Assembly (NCBI GenBank): GCA_005878515.1
Contig: VBLZ01000004.1
Location: 1 to 9,474 of the forward strand
Direction: 5' to 3'
DNA from: Methanobacteriota archaeon
GTDB taxonomy: Archaea; Thermoplasmatota; Thermoplasmata; RBG-16-68-12
DNA: 9,474 nucleotides
Shown here: one piece after another, positions 1 through 6,703 of the stretch
How the letters are laid out: each line of letters starts with the position of its first letter
Numbering within the stretch: the first letter of the stretch is position 1
The notes under the pieces: generated by a model
The model's input: only the letters and a program-made list of their open reading frames with translations
Database searches by the model: none
What the model was told of the DNA's origin: nothing
Position numbers and translations under genes: made by a program

Positions 1-948
1 CCTCGAGGAAGGACGGCCGGCGGACCGCACCGCGGCAGCCATCGCGTCGATGAAACCCGGGTCCGTGTTCGGCGAGTCCGTGCGTTCGAGTTGAAGACCT
101 CTCTCCGAAGCGAATGCCCGAGCCTCGATGTCCACATCGTACAGGATTTCTAAATGGTCCGAGACGAATCCGAACGGAACCATGAGCACGGCCTTCTCAC
201 CGGTCTTTCCGATCTCTTCCAGGACTTCCTCAAGCGGAGGTCCGAGCCATGCCTCGTCAGTCCGGCCCGCACTCTGCCACGCCATTCGAGCTCGGAGAGG
301 CGGCAGTCGACGGAGCACGAGGGCCATCGTCTCGGACAGTTCCCGTTCATACGGGTCCCCTCCGTCGATGAGTTTCTTCGGGAGGCTATGGGCGGTGAAC
401 ACGACGACCGGGTCGTGGAAACTCCTCTGTGCGAGGAGCTCGAGACCCTCCCGGACCTTCGCCGCGAACATGCCGATTAGCGCAGGCTCCGTGTTCCAAC
501 TCTCGACATACGCCACATCAGGCCGCCGGGCGACCGTCGAAAGCGCGGCGTCGGCGGCGGCGAAATAGGCCCCCACGCTCCTACGGGAGTAGTACGGCGT
601 CAGCGGCAGGACGACAAGCCGGTCCACGCCGTCCGCGACGACTTCCGAGATCACATCCCGGATGTATGGTCGCCAGTTCCTCATGCCGACGTAGCACCGG
701 TAAGTTGCCCGGTCGTCGCCGTTCAGGCGGCCTTCAAGGGCGTTGGCCTGGGCCCGCGAAATGTCCAGGAGCGGTGATTTCCCGCCGATTCGGCGGTATC
801 GCTCCCGAAATTCGTTAACGAGATCGTCGCTTGTAGGCCGCCCCCCGCGCACGTCCAGAAGGAACGGACCGACCTCATCGAGCGAGTTGGGTCCCCCTAC
901 GGCCGTTAACAGGACGGCCGTCCGTTCGTCCTCGGAAATTCTCGACAT
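1..948 (-). CDS. hemH: Ferrochelatase HemH (coproporphyrin ferrochelatase, CpfC-like), 3' end cut by window edge
   Basis: This enzyme inserts Fe2+ into the porphyrin ring; beside hemQ the likely substrate is coproporphyrin III rather than protoporphyrin IX. I translated it by hand from the ATG at 946-948, and 316 codons stay open to base 1. Family motifs appear in order: a GGP motif with DVRGGRP (residues 18-38), the RYRRIGGKSPL segment (50-60), TAHSLPK with the catalytic His187, WQSAGRT..WLGP (224-237) and FGFVSDHLEILYD with the catalytic Glu267. No cysteine cluster for a C-terminal [2Fe-2S] centre is seen. The family is usually about 310-330 residues, so only a few codons and the stop should be missing. 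The start is fixed by GAGGAGG at 954-960, five bases upstream, which overlaps the hemE stop. It is the last visible gene of the heme operon. Residue 17 of the AVGGP motif is Val where B. subtilis CpfC has the heme-contacting Tyr. No signal peptide or membrane segment is seen, so a cytosolic enzyme is expected. Confidence 0.95.
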   Translation of the reverse strand, partial: MSRISEDERTAVLLTAVGGPNSLDEVGPFLLDVRGGRPTSDDLVNEFRERYRRIGGKSPLLDISRAQANALEGRLNGDDRATYRCYVGMRNWRPYIRDVISEVVADGVDRLVVLPLTPYYSRRSVGAYFAAADAALSTVARRPDVAYVESWNTEPALIGMFAAKVREGLELLAQRSFHDPVVVFTAHSLPKKLIDGGDPYERELSETMALVLRRLPPLRARMAWQSAGRTDEAWLGPPLEEVLEEIGKTGEKAVLMVPFGFVSDHLEILYDVDIEARAFASERGLQLERTDSPNTDPGFIDAMAAAVRSAGRPSSR

Positions 949-953
949 AACGG

Positions 954-960
954 CCTCCTC
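954..960 (-). promoter_or_regulatory. Shine-Dalgarno site of hemH
   Basis: GAGGAGG lies five bases before the hemH ATG and overlaps the hemE stop codon (959-961). Ribosomes finishing hemE would release right on it, which suggests coupled translation. Confidence 0.75.
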
Positions 961-1984
961 ATCCCCGCCGAGTCGACTCGTGGACGAGCCCCACGAGCGC
1001 TCGCAACTCGTCCTGATGCGTCTCCGGCAAGACTCCGTGGCCCAGGTTGAACACATGGCCGGTACGGTTCCCGATCCGGTCTAACACGTCCTGGGCCGCC
1101 GGCCGCCAAACGTCCGCCGGGCCGAGGAGGGCGGCCGGGTCCAGATTGCCTTGAATGCCCCGGTCCTCGCCAATCCGCCGCCAAGCGGTATCGATCGGAA
1201 TCCGCCAGTCCACGCCAACGACGTCCCCTCCCGCCGCGGCAAAGGATTCGAGAAATCCGGATGTGCCCGTGCCGAAATGGATGCACGGGACTCCCGTCTC
1301 GCGGATTTCGTGAAAGAGGCGGCGCGTGAACGGAGACACACTCTCATCATATTCGCGGGGGCTCAGCGCGCCGGCCCAGCTGTCGAACAGTTGGAGGGCT
1401 TGGGCGCCGGCATCGACCTGGGCCCGAAGGTACGTGGCCATCCCATCGACGAGGAAGTTCATCAACCGCCGCCAGTCGGCAGGATGCGCATGCATGAACG
1501 ACTTCGTCGCGAGGAAATCCCGGGAGGACCCGCCTTCGATCAGGTAGCTCGCCAGGGTAAACGGCGCGCCGGCGAATCCGATGCAAGGGACCGCCGCTAT
1601 GGCTCGTACGCGGCGAATCGTCTCGAAGACAAACGGCAGGTCTCTCACGGGATCGAGCCGCTTCAATCGGTCGACGTCTTCGGAGGTGCGAATGCGGGGC
1701 TCGAGGATCGGACCCTCGCCGGCGTCGATCCGGACCCGGATGCCCATCGCCTCGACCGGCAACAGGAGATCCGCGAACACGATCGCGGCGTCCACCCCGA
1801 GCTCCCGGAGGGGCTGGAGGGTCACCTCGGCGGCCAGGTCCGGCGACTTTGCGATTTGCAAGATACCGTGCTCCGCGCGGATCGCCCGGTAGGCCGGGGA
1901 GGACCGACCGGCTTGACGCATGAACCAGACCGGGGTGCAGTCCACGGGCTCGCGCCAGCACGCACGCAAGAAACGATCGTTCAA
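959..1984 (-). CDS. hemE: Uroporphyrinogen decarboxylase HemE
   Basis: HemE decarboxylates the four acetate side chains of uroporphyrinogen III to give coproporphyrinogen III, without a cofactor. The 341-residue length is normal for the family. Motifs seen are PVWFMRQAGR (residues 18-27), IVFADLL with the substrate-binding Asp72, GFAGAPFTLASYLIEGG (136-152), FDSWAG (200-205), and NLGHGVLP near the C-terminus (313-320). The conserved RQAGRYLPEYR segment reads RQAGRSSPAYR here, a small departure. The start codon is TTG (1982-1984). No ATG or GTG fits, the family normally begins a few residues before this point, and a strong GGGAGGT lies nine bases upstream. The TTG overlaps the hemL stop TGA as TTGA. 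It acts between hemD and hemH/hemQ in the pathway and should be cytosolic. Identification is secure; the TTG start is likely but inferred. Confidence 0.96.
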   Translation of the reverse strand: MNDRFLRACWREPVDCTPVWFMRQAGRSSPAYRAIRAEHGILQIAKSPDLAAEVTLQPLRELGVDAAIVFADLLLPVEAMGIRVRIDAGEGPILEPRIRTSEDVDRLKRLDPVRDLPFVFETIRRVRAIAAVPCIGFAGAPFTLASYLIEGGSSRDFLATKSFMHAHPADWRRLMNFLVDGMATYLRAQVDAGAQALQLFDSWAGALSPREYDESVSPFTRRLFHEIRETGVPCIHFGTGTSGFLESFAAAGGDVVGVDWRIPIDTAWRRIGEDRGIQGNLDPAALLGPADVWRPAAQDVLDRIGNRTGHVFNLGHGVLPETHQDELRALVGLVHESTRRG

Positions 1985-3294
1985 GAATTCCGGACCTCCC
2001 GGAGCGCGGCCGCGGCCGCTTCGATCGTCCGCTCGACCTCCGGCCCACGGTGCGACGAGGATAGGAAGAAGCTCTCAAACGGAGCGGGCGGAAAGTACAC
2101 ACCGCCCTTCAGCAGAGCCCAGAAGAAGCGCCCATACGTGGTCTTGTTCATCGCCTGCGCGTCGCGGAAGTTCCGGACGGGCTCGGGCCCGAAAAAGATG
2201 CCCATCATCGATCCGACGCGAGGCACCTGCACCTCCATGTCCGCGTCGTCGGCTGCATCACGGAGCCCCGTCTCGAGTTGAGCGCTGCGCTTCTCCAAAC
2301 TCGCGTACAGGCTGGGGCGCAGCTGACTCATGGTCGCTTGGCCGGCCGCCATCGCCATCGGGTTCCCGGCGAGGGTCCCCGCCTGGTACACCGGGCCGAG
2401 CGGGGCGACCATCCCGAGGATGTCCCGCCGCCCTCCGTAGGCCCCGAGGGGCATGCCGTGGCCGAGGATCTTCCCCAGACAGGTGACGTCCGCCGCGACG
2501 CCGTACTTCTCTTGGGCACCGCCCGGCGCAACCCGAAAGCCCGTGATGACCTCATCGAAGACGAGCAGGCTGCCGAACTCCCGAGTCATCCGGCGGAGGC
2601 CTTCGAGGAAATCGGGGCCCGGCGGGACAACGCCCATATTCCCGGCGATGGGCTCGACCAAGACGGCCGCAATCTGATCCCCGTAGGTGCGGAAGAGACC
2701 CTCCACGGAAGCGAGGTCGTTGTACTGCGCCAACAGCGTGTCCCGCACCGCGTTGTCGGGGACGCCCGCGGAACCCGGCAAGGTCGCGGCGGCCAGCCCG
2801 GAACCGGCTTTCACGAGCAAGGCGTCTGCATGTCCGTGGTATGCCCCCTCGAACATGACGATCTTGTCGCGACCCGTGAAGCCCCGAGCCACCCGGACGG
2901 CGGACATCGTGGCCTCCGTTCCCGAATTGACGAAGCGGAGCAGGTCGATGCTCGGGAACCGTCGCTTCACTTCTTCGGCCAGGCGGACCTCCGACTCCGT
3001 CGCGGCCCCGAAGCTCATCCCGCGGCCCGCGGCACTGCGGACGGCGCGGACGACGGAGGGATTCGCGTGACCGAGCACGAGAGCGCCCCACGACATGCAG
3101 AAATCAAGATACCGTCGTCCGTCTGCGTCCCATAGGGTTGCGCCGTTTCCGCGAACAACGAACCGCGGGGTTCCGCCGACGGATCGAAACGAACGGACCG
3201 GACTGTCGACTCCGCCAACGAGGCTCTCTTGGGCCCGCCCGAAAAGCTTCTCCGACTCCGGCGCGCTCAGCGCCCCGGCGGCTGTGAATCCCAT
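1981..3294 (-). CDS. hemL: Glutamate-1-semialdehyde 2,1-aminomutase HemL
   Basis: This PLP enzyme converts glutamate-1-semialdehyde, released by HemA, into 5-aminolevulinate and completes the C5 route. It is a class-III aminotransferase-fold protein of 437 residues, the usual length. The N-terminal LVGGVDSPVRSF (residues 25-36) is the aminomutase signature. NSGTEATMSAVR (123-134) binds the cofactor phosphate, FDEVITGFR carries the PLP-pyridine Asp247, and LGKILGHGMPLGAYGG carries the Schiff-base Lys275. The canonical GGG/GGL stretch after the lysine reads GHGM here. The ATG at 3292-3294 follows the hemQ stop by one base, with a GGGGA Shine-Dalgarno-like stretch just upstream. The SPVR motif and AYGGR context separate it from ordinary aminotransferases such as ornithine or GABA enzymes. 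Cytosolic. Confidence 0.97.
   Translation of the reverse strand: MGFTAAGALSAPESEKLFGRAQESLVGGVDSPVRSFRSVGGTPRFVVRGNGATLWDADGRRYLDFCMSWGALVLGHANPSVVRAVRSAAGRGMSFGAATESEVRLAEEVKRRFPSIDLLRFVNSGTEATMSAVRVARGFTGRDKIVMFEGAYHGHADALLVKAGSGLAAATLPGSAGVPDNAVRDTLLAQYNDLASVEGLFRTYGDQIAAVLVEPIAGNMGVVPPGPDFLEGLRRMTREFGSLLVFDEVITGFRVAPGGAQEKYGVAADVTCLGKILGHGMPLGAYGGRRDILGMVAPLGPVYQAGTLAGNPMAMAAGQATMSQLRPSLYASLEKRSAQLETGLRDAADDADMEVQVPRVGSMMGIFFGPEPVRNFRDAQAMNKTTYGRFFWALLKGGVYFPPAPFESFFLSSSHRGPEVERTIEAAAAALREVRNS
1994..2000 (-). promoter_or_regulatory. Shine-Dalgarno site supporting the TTG start of hemE
   Basis: GGGAGGT lies inside the last codons of hemL, nine bases upstream of the TTG at 1982-1984. It is the main support for initiation at this non-ATG codon. 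Confidence 0.65.
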
Positions 3295-3295
3295 G

Positions 3296-4033
3296 TCAAA
3301 TCCCCAGGGCGTCGAGCATCTGCTCCGGCGTGGATAGGATACACGTGAAGATCGGCGTCTCCCGCTCCGTGTACTTGCTCGCCTCGCTCGAGCGGAGGTC
3401 CATCACGAGGTCGAGGAAGTCGAGTGGATTGTCAGCCTCGAAGGACAAAACGAACTCGTGATCGTCGAGCCCGAACGAATAGGCCGTGTGGATCTTGACG
3501 TCGGGATACTTGTGGCCGATGCGGAAGTGATCCCGCATGATCTCCTGCCGACGTTCAAAGGGAATCGAGTACCACTCCCGCTTCTTCACGAACGGATAGA
3601 CGAAGAGGTAGCGACTGCCGTGCGGCTCCGATTTCAGGGCGGTGCCGTCCTGACCTTTGTGGGTGTGGCCCCCCACGTATTGGGACCGCTTGCTCGCGGC
3701 GAGATATGCATACGTCGTCTCGAGGTAATGGCCGAGTTCCGTCGATGAGACTCGACGGGCCATTTCCCGGAACGTCTCGAGGTGCGGGTCGATCGCCCAG
3801 ACCATGAAATCCACGTCGGGCCGAATCCCTTGAAGGGAGTAGCACCAGAGAGTGACGTCTTCCTCGAGATCATGGACGAGCGCCGCGAACTCCGCTTTCT
3901 GTTTCTTCTTCCGCTCCGAGTCGAGCAGCCGCCATTCGGGTCGGACCTGGTAGAACGTGTACTTGAGGAACTCGCGGGATTCTCCCGCCTCCCCGGTTTC
4001 GTCGGATCCTTGCCCCTGAGCTGGCGCCGTCAT
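3296..4033 (-). CDS. hemQ: Coproheme decarboxylase HemQ/ChdC (chlorite-dismutase-like family)
   Basis: This protein oxidatively decarboxylates two propionates of coproheme III, using peroxide, to form heme b. Its family also contains chlorite dismutases, but the heme operon context favours the decarboxylase role. From the ATG at 4031-4033 it has 245 residues. That ATG overlaps the hemB stop as ATGA and has GGGAG eight bases upstream. The frame stays open to 4153, but the extra 40 residues would lie inside hemB, are Arg/Gly-rich and look non-genuine. A ferredoxin-like KYTFYQVRPEW segment opens the conserved region (about residues 24-34). YLFVYPFVKKREWYSIPF holds the candidate catalytic Tyr146, and MRDHFRIGHKY holds the proximal heme ligand His169. 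VKIHTAYSFGLDD follows. Bacillus-type enzymes have a Gln near the start of that last motif; here it looks like Ile, and actinobacterial enzymes are also non-polar there. No signal peptide, so cytosolic. Confidence 0.93.
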   Translation of the reverse strand: MTAPAQGQGSDETGEAGESREFLKYTFYQVRPEWRLLDSERKKKQKAEFAALVHDLEEDVTLWCYSLQGIRPDVDFMVWAIDPHLETFREMARRVSSTELGHYLETTYAYLAASKRSQYVGGHTHKGQDGTALKSEPHGSRYLFVYPFVKKREWYSIPFERRQEIMRDHFRIGHKYPDVKIHTAYSFGLDDHEFVLSFEADNPLDFLDLVMDLRSSEASKYTERETPIFTCILSTPEQMLDALGI

Positions 4034-5022
4034 GCGCGTCTCTCCCGCCGCCATCGCGCGAAGTCCTTCGCGTAATAGGTCAGGATGAGGTCCGCGCCCG
4101 CGCGACGGATTGCGGTGATCGTCTCCTCGACCACGGAGCGTTCGTCGACCCATCCCCGTTCCGCGGCCGCCTTGATCAGGCTGTACTCTCCGCTCACGGA
4201 ATACGCGGCAAGCGGCGCGTCAAACCGTTCGCGCGCCGCGCGAATCACGTCCAGGTATGCGAGGGCGGGCTTGACCATCACGATGTCCGCACCTTCCTCC
4301 AGGTCGAGAGCGATCTCGCGGAGGGACTCGCGCAGGTTCGCAGGATCCTTCTGGTAGGTGCGGCGGTCGCCGAACCGAGGGACGGAATCGGCGGCGTCTC
4401 GGAAGGGGCCATAGAACGCGGAGGCGTGCTTCGCTGCGTACGCGAGGATCGCCGTCTCCTCGAATCCGTCGCGGTCCAAGGCCGTGCGGATGGCGCCGAC
4501 CTGGCCGTCCATCATCGCGCTTGGAGCCACGAGGTCGGCGCCCGCGCGTGCCTGGCTCACGGCCGTCTTGGCGAGCAGTTCGAGGGACGCGTCGTTGTCG
4601 ATTCGACCATCCCGGACCACGCCGCAATGCCCGTGGTCGGTGTATTCGCAGAGGCAGACATCCGTCATCGCGATGAGATCCGGTGCGGCCCTCTTCACCG
4701 CACGGACGGCTTCCTGCACGACGCCGTTTTCGTCGTACGCTCCCTGGCCGAGCGAATCCTTCTCCGCCGGGAGGCCGAAGAGGATCACGGCGGGGACGCC
4801 AAGTTCCGCCAGCTGCTCCGCCTCGGACGCGGCCTCGTCCATCGTCAGCCGAAAGATGCCAGGCATGGAGGGAATCGCCGACTCCATGCGGGGATCCTCC
4901 CGAATGAAGAGCGGTTGCACGAGACGATCGGTGTCGACGGACGTCTCTCGGACGAGCGCACGGATGGCGGCGGTCCTCCGCAACCGTCGGGGCCGATAGC
5001 GGGGACGCGGGAGCTCAGCCAT
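4030..5022 (-). CDS. hemB: Delta-aminolevulinic acid dehydratase (porphobilinogen synthase) HemB
   Basis: HemB condenses two 5-aminolevulinates into porphobilinogen. It is a TIM-barrel homo-octamer in the family. Counting from the ATG at 5020-5022 it has 330 residues, which is typical. The zinc-type metal site is complete: DVCLCEYTDHGHCG gives the three cysteines at residues 123, 125 and 133. This is the zinc form, not the Asp-rich magnesium form. The Schiff-base lysines are Lys198 in AYAAK and Lys251 in MVKP. An in-frame GTG lies two codons further upstream (5026-5028), but GAGGAGGT at 5031-5038 is eight bases from the ATG and only two from the GTG, so the ATG is preferred. It overlaps the end of hemD by eight bases and ends in an ATGA overlap with hemQ. 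Cytosolic. Confidence 0.97.
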   Translation of the reverse strand: MAELPRPRYRPRRLRRTAAIRALVRETSVDTDRLVQPLFIREDPRMESAIPSMPGIFRLTMDEAASEAEQLAELGVPAVILFGLPAEKDSLGQGAYDENGVVQEAVRAVKRAAPDLIAMTDVCLCEYTDHGHCGVVRDGRIDNDASLELLAKTAVSQARAGADLVAPSAMMDGQVGAIRTALDRDGFEETAILAYAAKHASAFYGPFRDAADSVPRFGDRRTYQKDPANLRESLREIALDLEEGADIVMVKPALAYLDVIRAARERFDAPLAAYSVSGEYSLIKAAAERGWVDERSVVEETITAIRRAGADLILTYYAKDFARWRRERRA

Positions 5023-5782
5023 TGGCACGAACCTCCTCTAAGCTTTCCACGAGCCCGTCGACCGTGTGGTTCCGCGCGACCGCGCAAACTCGGAACCCGA
5101 GAGAACGTGCGGCCTCCGCGGTGACCGGCCCAATGCACGCGGCCTCGGCCTCGTGGATCAACCGGTCCCGCACGTCTTTCGGAAGCAGGTCCATTAGATG
5201 AGTCGCCGCGGACGCGCTCGTGAGCAGCACGACATCGATCCGGTCCGTCTTCCGGAGAACGTCGATGTCGGGCGCGGCCGGGATCGCGTCGTATGCATCC
5301 GCCTCGATGACCTGCGCACCTCGATCCCGCAGCTCGTCCGCGAGGCTCTTCCGCGCGATCCGGGAGCGGGGCAGGAAGATCGTTCGCCCGCACACGTCGC
5401 CGAGTGCACCCGCGATGGCATCGGTCAGGAATTCGTTCGGGACCAAGGACACGGCCAGGCCCGCTCCCTCCGCTGCCGCTTTTGTCGCCGGGCCTACGGC
5501 CGCGACCTTTCCCTGGAAGCCGGCCAAGTCCACGCCTAAGGCCCTCGACCGGTCGACGACCGCCTCGACGCCGTGGGCACTGGTGAAGACCACCCAATCC
5601 AACGTCCGCCAGAGGCGAAGCCCGCGGTCCAGGTTCTCGTAGTCCGCCGGTGGAACCAGGCGAATCGTTGGGAATGGAATTGCGCGGCCTCCTTTCTCCC
5701 GCACCGCTCGAGCGACTTTGTCCGCGAGGTCTTCCGACGTTGCGACGAGGAACGTCTGGCCGCGAAACGGGAGGTCGTCCAT
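5015..5782 (-). CDS. hemD: Uroporphyrinogen-III synthase HemD
   Basis: HemD cyclises hydroxymethylbilane and inverts ring D to give uroporphyrinogen III. The protein has 255 residues, normal for a stand-alone enzyme. HemD families are poorly conserved in sequence, but the typical pattern of two alternating Rossmann-like lobes is visible. DWVVFTSAHGVEAV (residues 62-75), KVAAVGPATKAAAE (92-105), FLPRSRIARKSL (136-147), DAYD with the conserved active-site Tyr164, VVLLTSASAATHL (184-196), and ACIGPVTAEAARSLGF (215-230) are all recognisable. The ATG at 5780-5782 directly abuts the hemC stop, reading TAGATG, with only a weak GAGGCGG upstream, so coupling to hemC is likely. There is no fused methyltransferase domain of the CobA/CysG kind, so the gene is dedicated to the uroporphyrinogen trunk. 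Position between hemC and hemB supports the call. Confidence 0.94.
   Translation of the reverse strand: MDDLPFRGQTFLVATSEDLADKVARAVREKGGRAIPFPTIRLVPPADYENLDRGLRLWRTLDWVVFTSAHGVEAVVDRSRALGVDLAGFQGKVAAVGPATKAAAEGAGLAVSLVPNEFLTDAIAGALGDVCGRTIFLPRSRIARKSLADELRDRGAQVIEADAYDAIPAAPDIDVLRKTDRIDVVLLTSASAATHLMDLLPKDVRDRLIHEAEAACIGPVTAEAARSLGFRVCAVARNHTVDGLVESLEEVRANG
5031..5038 (-). promoter_or_regulatory. Strong Shine-Dalgarno site deciding the hemB start
   Basis: GAGGAGGT lies within the 3' end of hemD. The spacing is eight bases to the ATG at 5020-5022 but two to the upstream GTG, which picks the ATG. Confidence 0.75.
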
Positions 5783-6703
5783 CTACGCCGCCTCGGCGAC
5801 CAGGTCGGCCGCTCCTTGTTGAACGAGTTTTGCCCACACGGAGTCAACGATTTCCTTCCAGCGAGACGCGTCGCCTCGATCCTCGGATCGGATGATGCGG
5901 CGACCCTCCGGGTCCGCAAGCACCGCGCGCAGACGCATGCCGCCCTCAACCGTGGCGAGCGCTCCGAAGGGGATGTTGCATCCGCCGCCAACACGGGCGC
6001 CGAGGGCCCGCTCCGCCTCGGTCGTGCGGCGGGCACTCGGGTCGTCAATCGCGGACAACAGGTCGAGAACCGGATGGTCGCCCTTTCGCGCCTCCAGGGC
6101 GAGCGCGCCCTGACCGGGGGCGGGGGTCATCACGTCCGGCGACAGCGGGTGAGCGAACCGGTCATCGATGTGGAGTCGGCGCATGCCCGCGGCCGCGACA
6201 ACCACGGCGTCGAAGTCGTTCGAGTCGAGTCGGCGCAGACGGGTATTCACGTTCCCGTGGAGAGCGATGACCTCGAGGCCGGGCCGTTGCGACAAGAGCT
6301 GCGCGCGCCGACGGAGGCTGCTCGTGCCGACGCGGACGCCCGGACCCAAGTCGTCGAGAGTCATCAGGCGTCGGCCGACGAGGGCATCTCTCGGATCCTC
6401 CCTCGGCGGAATCGCCGCGATGACGAGTCCGGTCGCGGTTTCGGTCGGCAAGTCCTTCAGGCTGTGGACCGCGAAGTCGATGCGCTCCTCCAGGAGAGCG
6501 TCCTCGATGCGTTTCGTGAAGGCCCGCTTGCCGTCGAGGGCCGTTCCCAAGTCCTCTCGATATCCTTCGTCCCCATGGGTCCGGATCACGACGGTCTCCG
6601 TCCGGAGGCCGGGCCGGATCGTCCGGAGTCGTACCACCACTTCGTCCGCCTGGGCGAGCGCGAGCGGGCTCCCCCGAGTGCCGGCTCGCAAGGACGGAGT
6701 CAT
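5783..6703 (-). CDS. hemC: Hydroxymethylbilane synthase (porphobilinogen deaminase) HemC
   Basis: HemC polymerises four porphobilinogens into hydroxymethylbilane on a covalently bound dipyrromethane primer. The 306-residue length is standard. RAGTRGSPLALAQ (residues 6-18) opens domain 1, HSLKDLPT carries the catalytic Asp84, and VGTSSLRRRAQLL (125-137) with LHGNVNTRLRRL (148-159) holds the arginines that bind substrate carboxylates. PAPGQGALALE (194-204) is conserved, and GGGCNIPFGA carries Cys242, the cofactor attachment residue. All key residues are present. The ATG (6701-6703) overlaps the hemA stop as ATGA and has GAGGT five bases upstream. Cytosolic, and it feeds HemD, whose gene directly follows. 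Confidence 0.98.
   Translation of the reverse strand: MTPSLRAGTRGSPLALAQADEVVVRLRTIRPGLRTETVVIRTHGDEGYREDLGTALDGKRAFTKRIEDALLEERIDFAVHSLKDLPTETATGLVIAAIPPREDPRDALVGRRLMTLDDLGPGVRVGTSSLRRRAQLLSQRPGLEVIALHGNVNTRLRRLDSNDFDAVVVAAAGMRRLHIDDRFAHPLSPDVMTPAPGQGALALEARKGDHPVLDLLSAIDDPSARRTTEAERALGARVGGGCNIPFGALATVEGGMRLRAVLADPEGRRIIRSEDRGDASRWKEIVDSVWAKLVQQGAADLVAEAA

Noticed and set aside
1151..2281. Long 376-codon open frame on the plus strand
   Set aside because: It is antisense to hemE and the end of hemL, Arg-rich, with no recognisable domain. It is explained by GC-rich codon usage of the real genes.
4034..4153. Upstream extension of hemQ to a 285-residue protein
   Set aside because: The extra 40 residues lie inside hemB in another frame, are Arg/Gly-rich and unlike the family, while the ATG at 4033 has a good ribosome site and an ATGA overlap.
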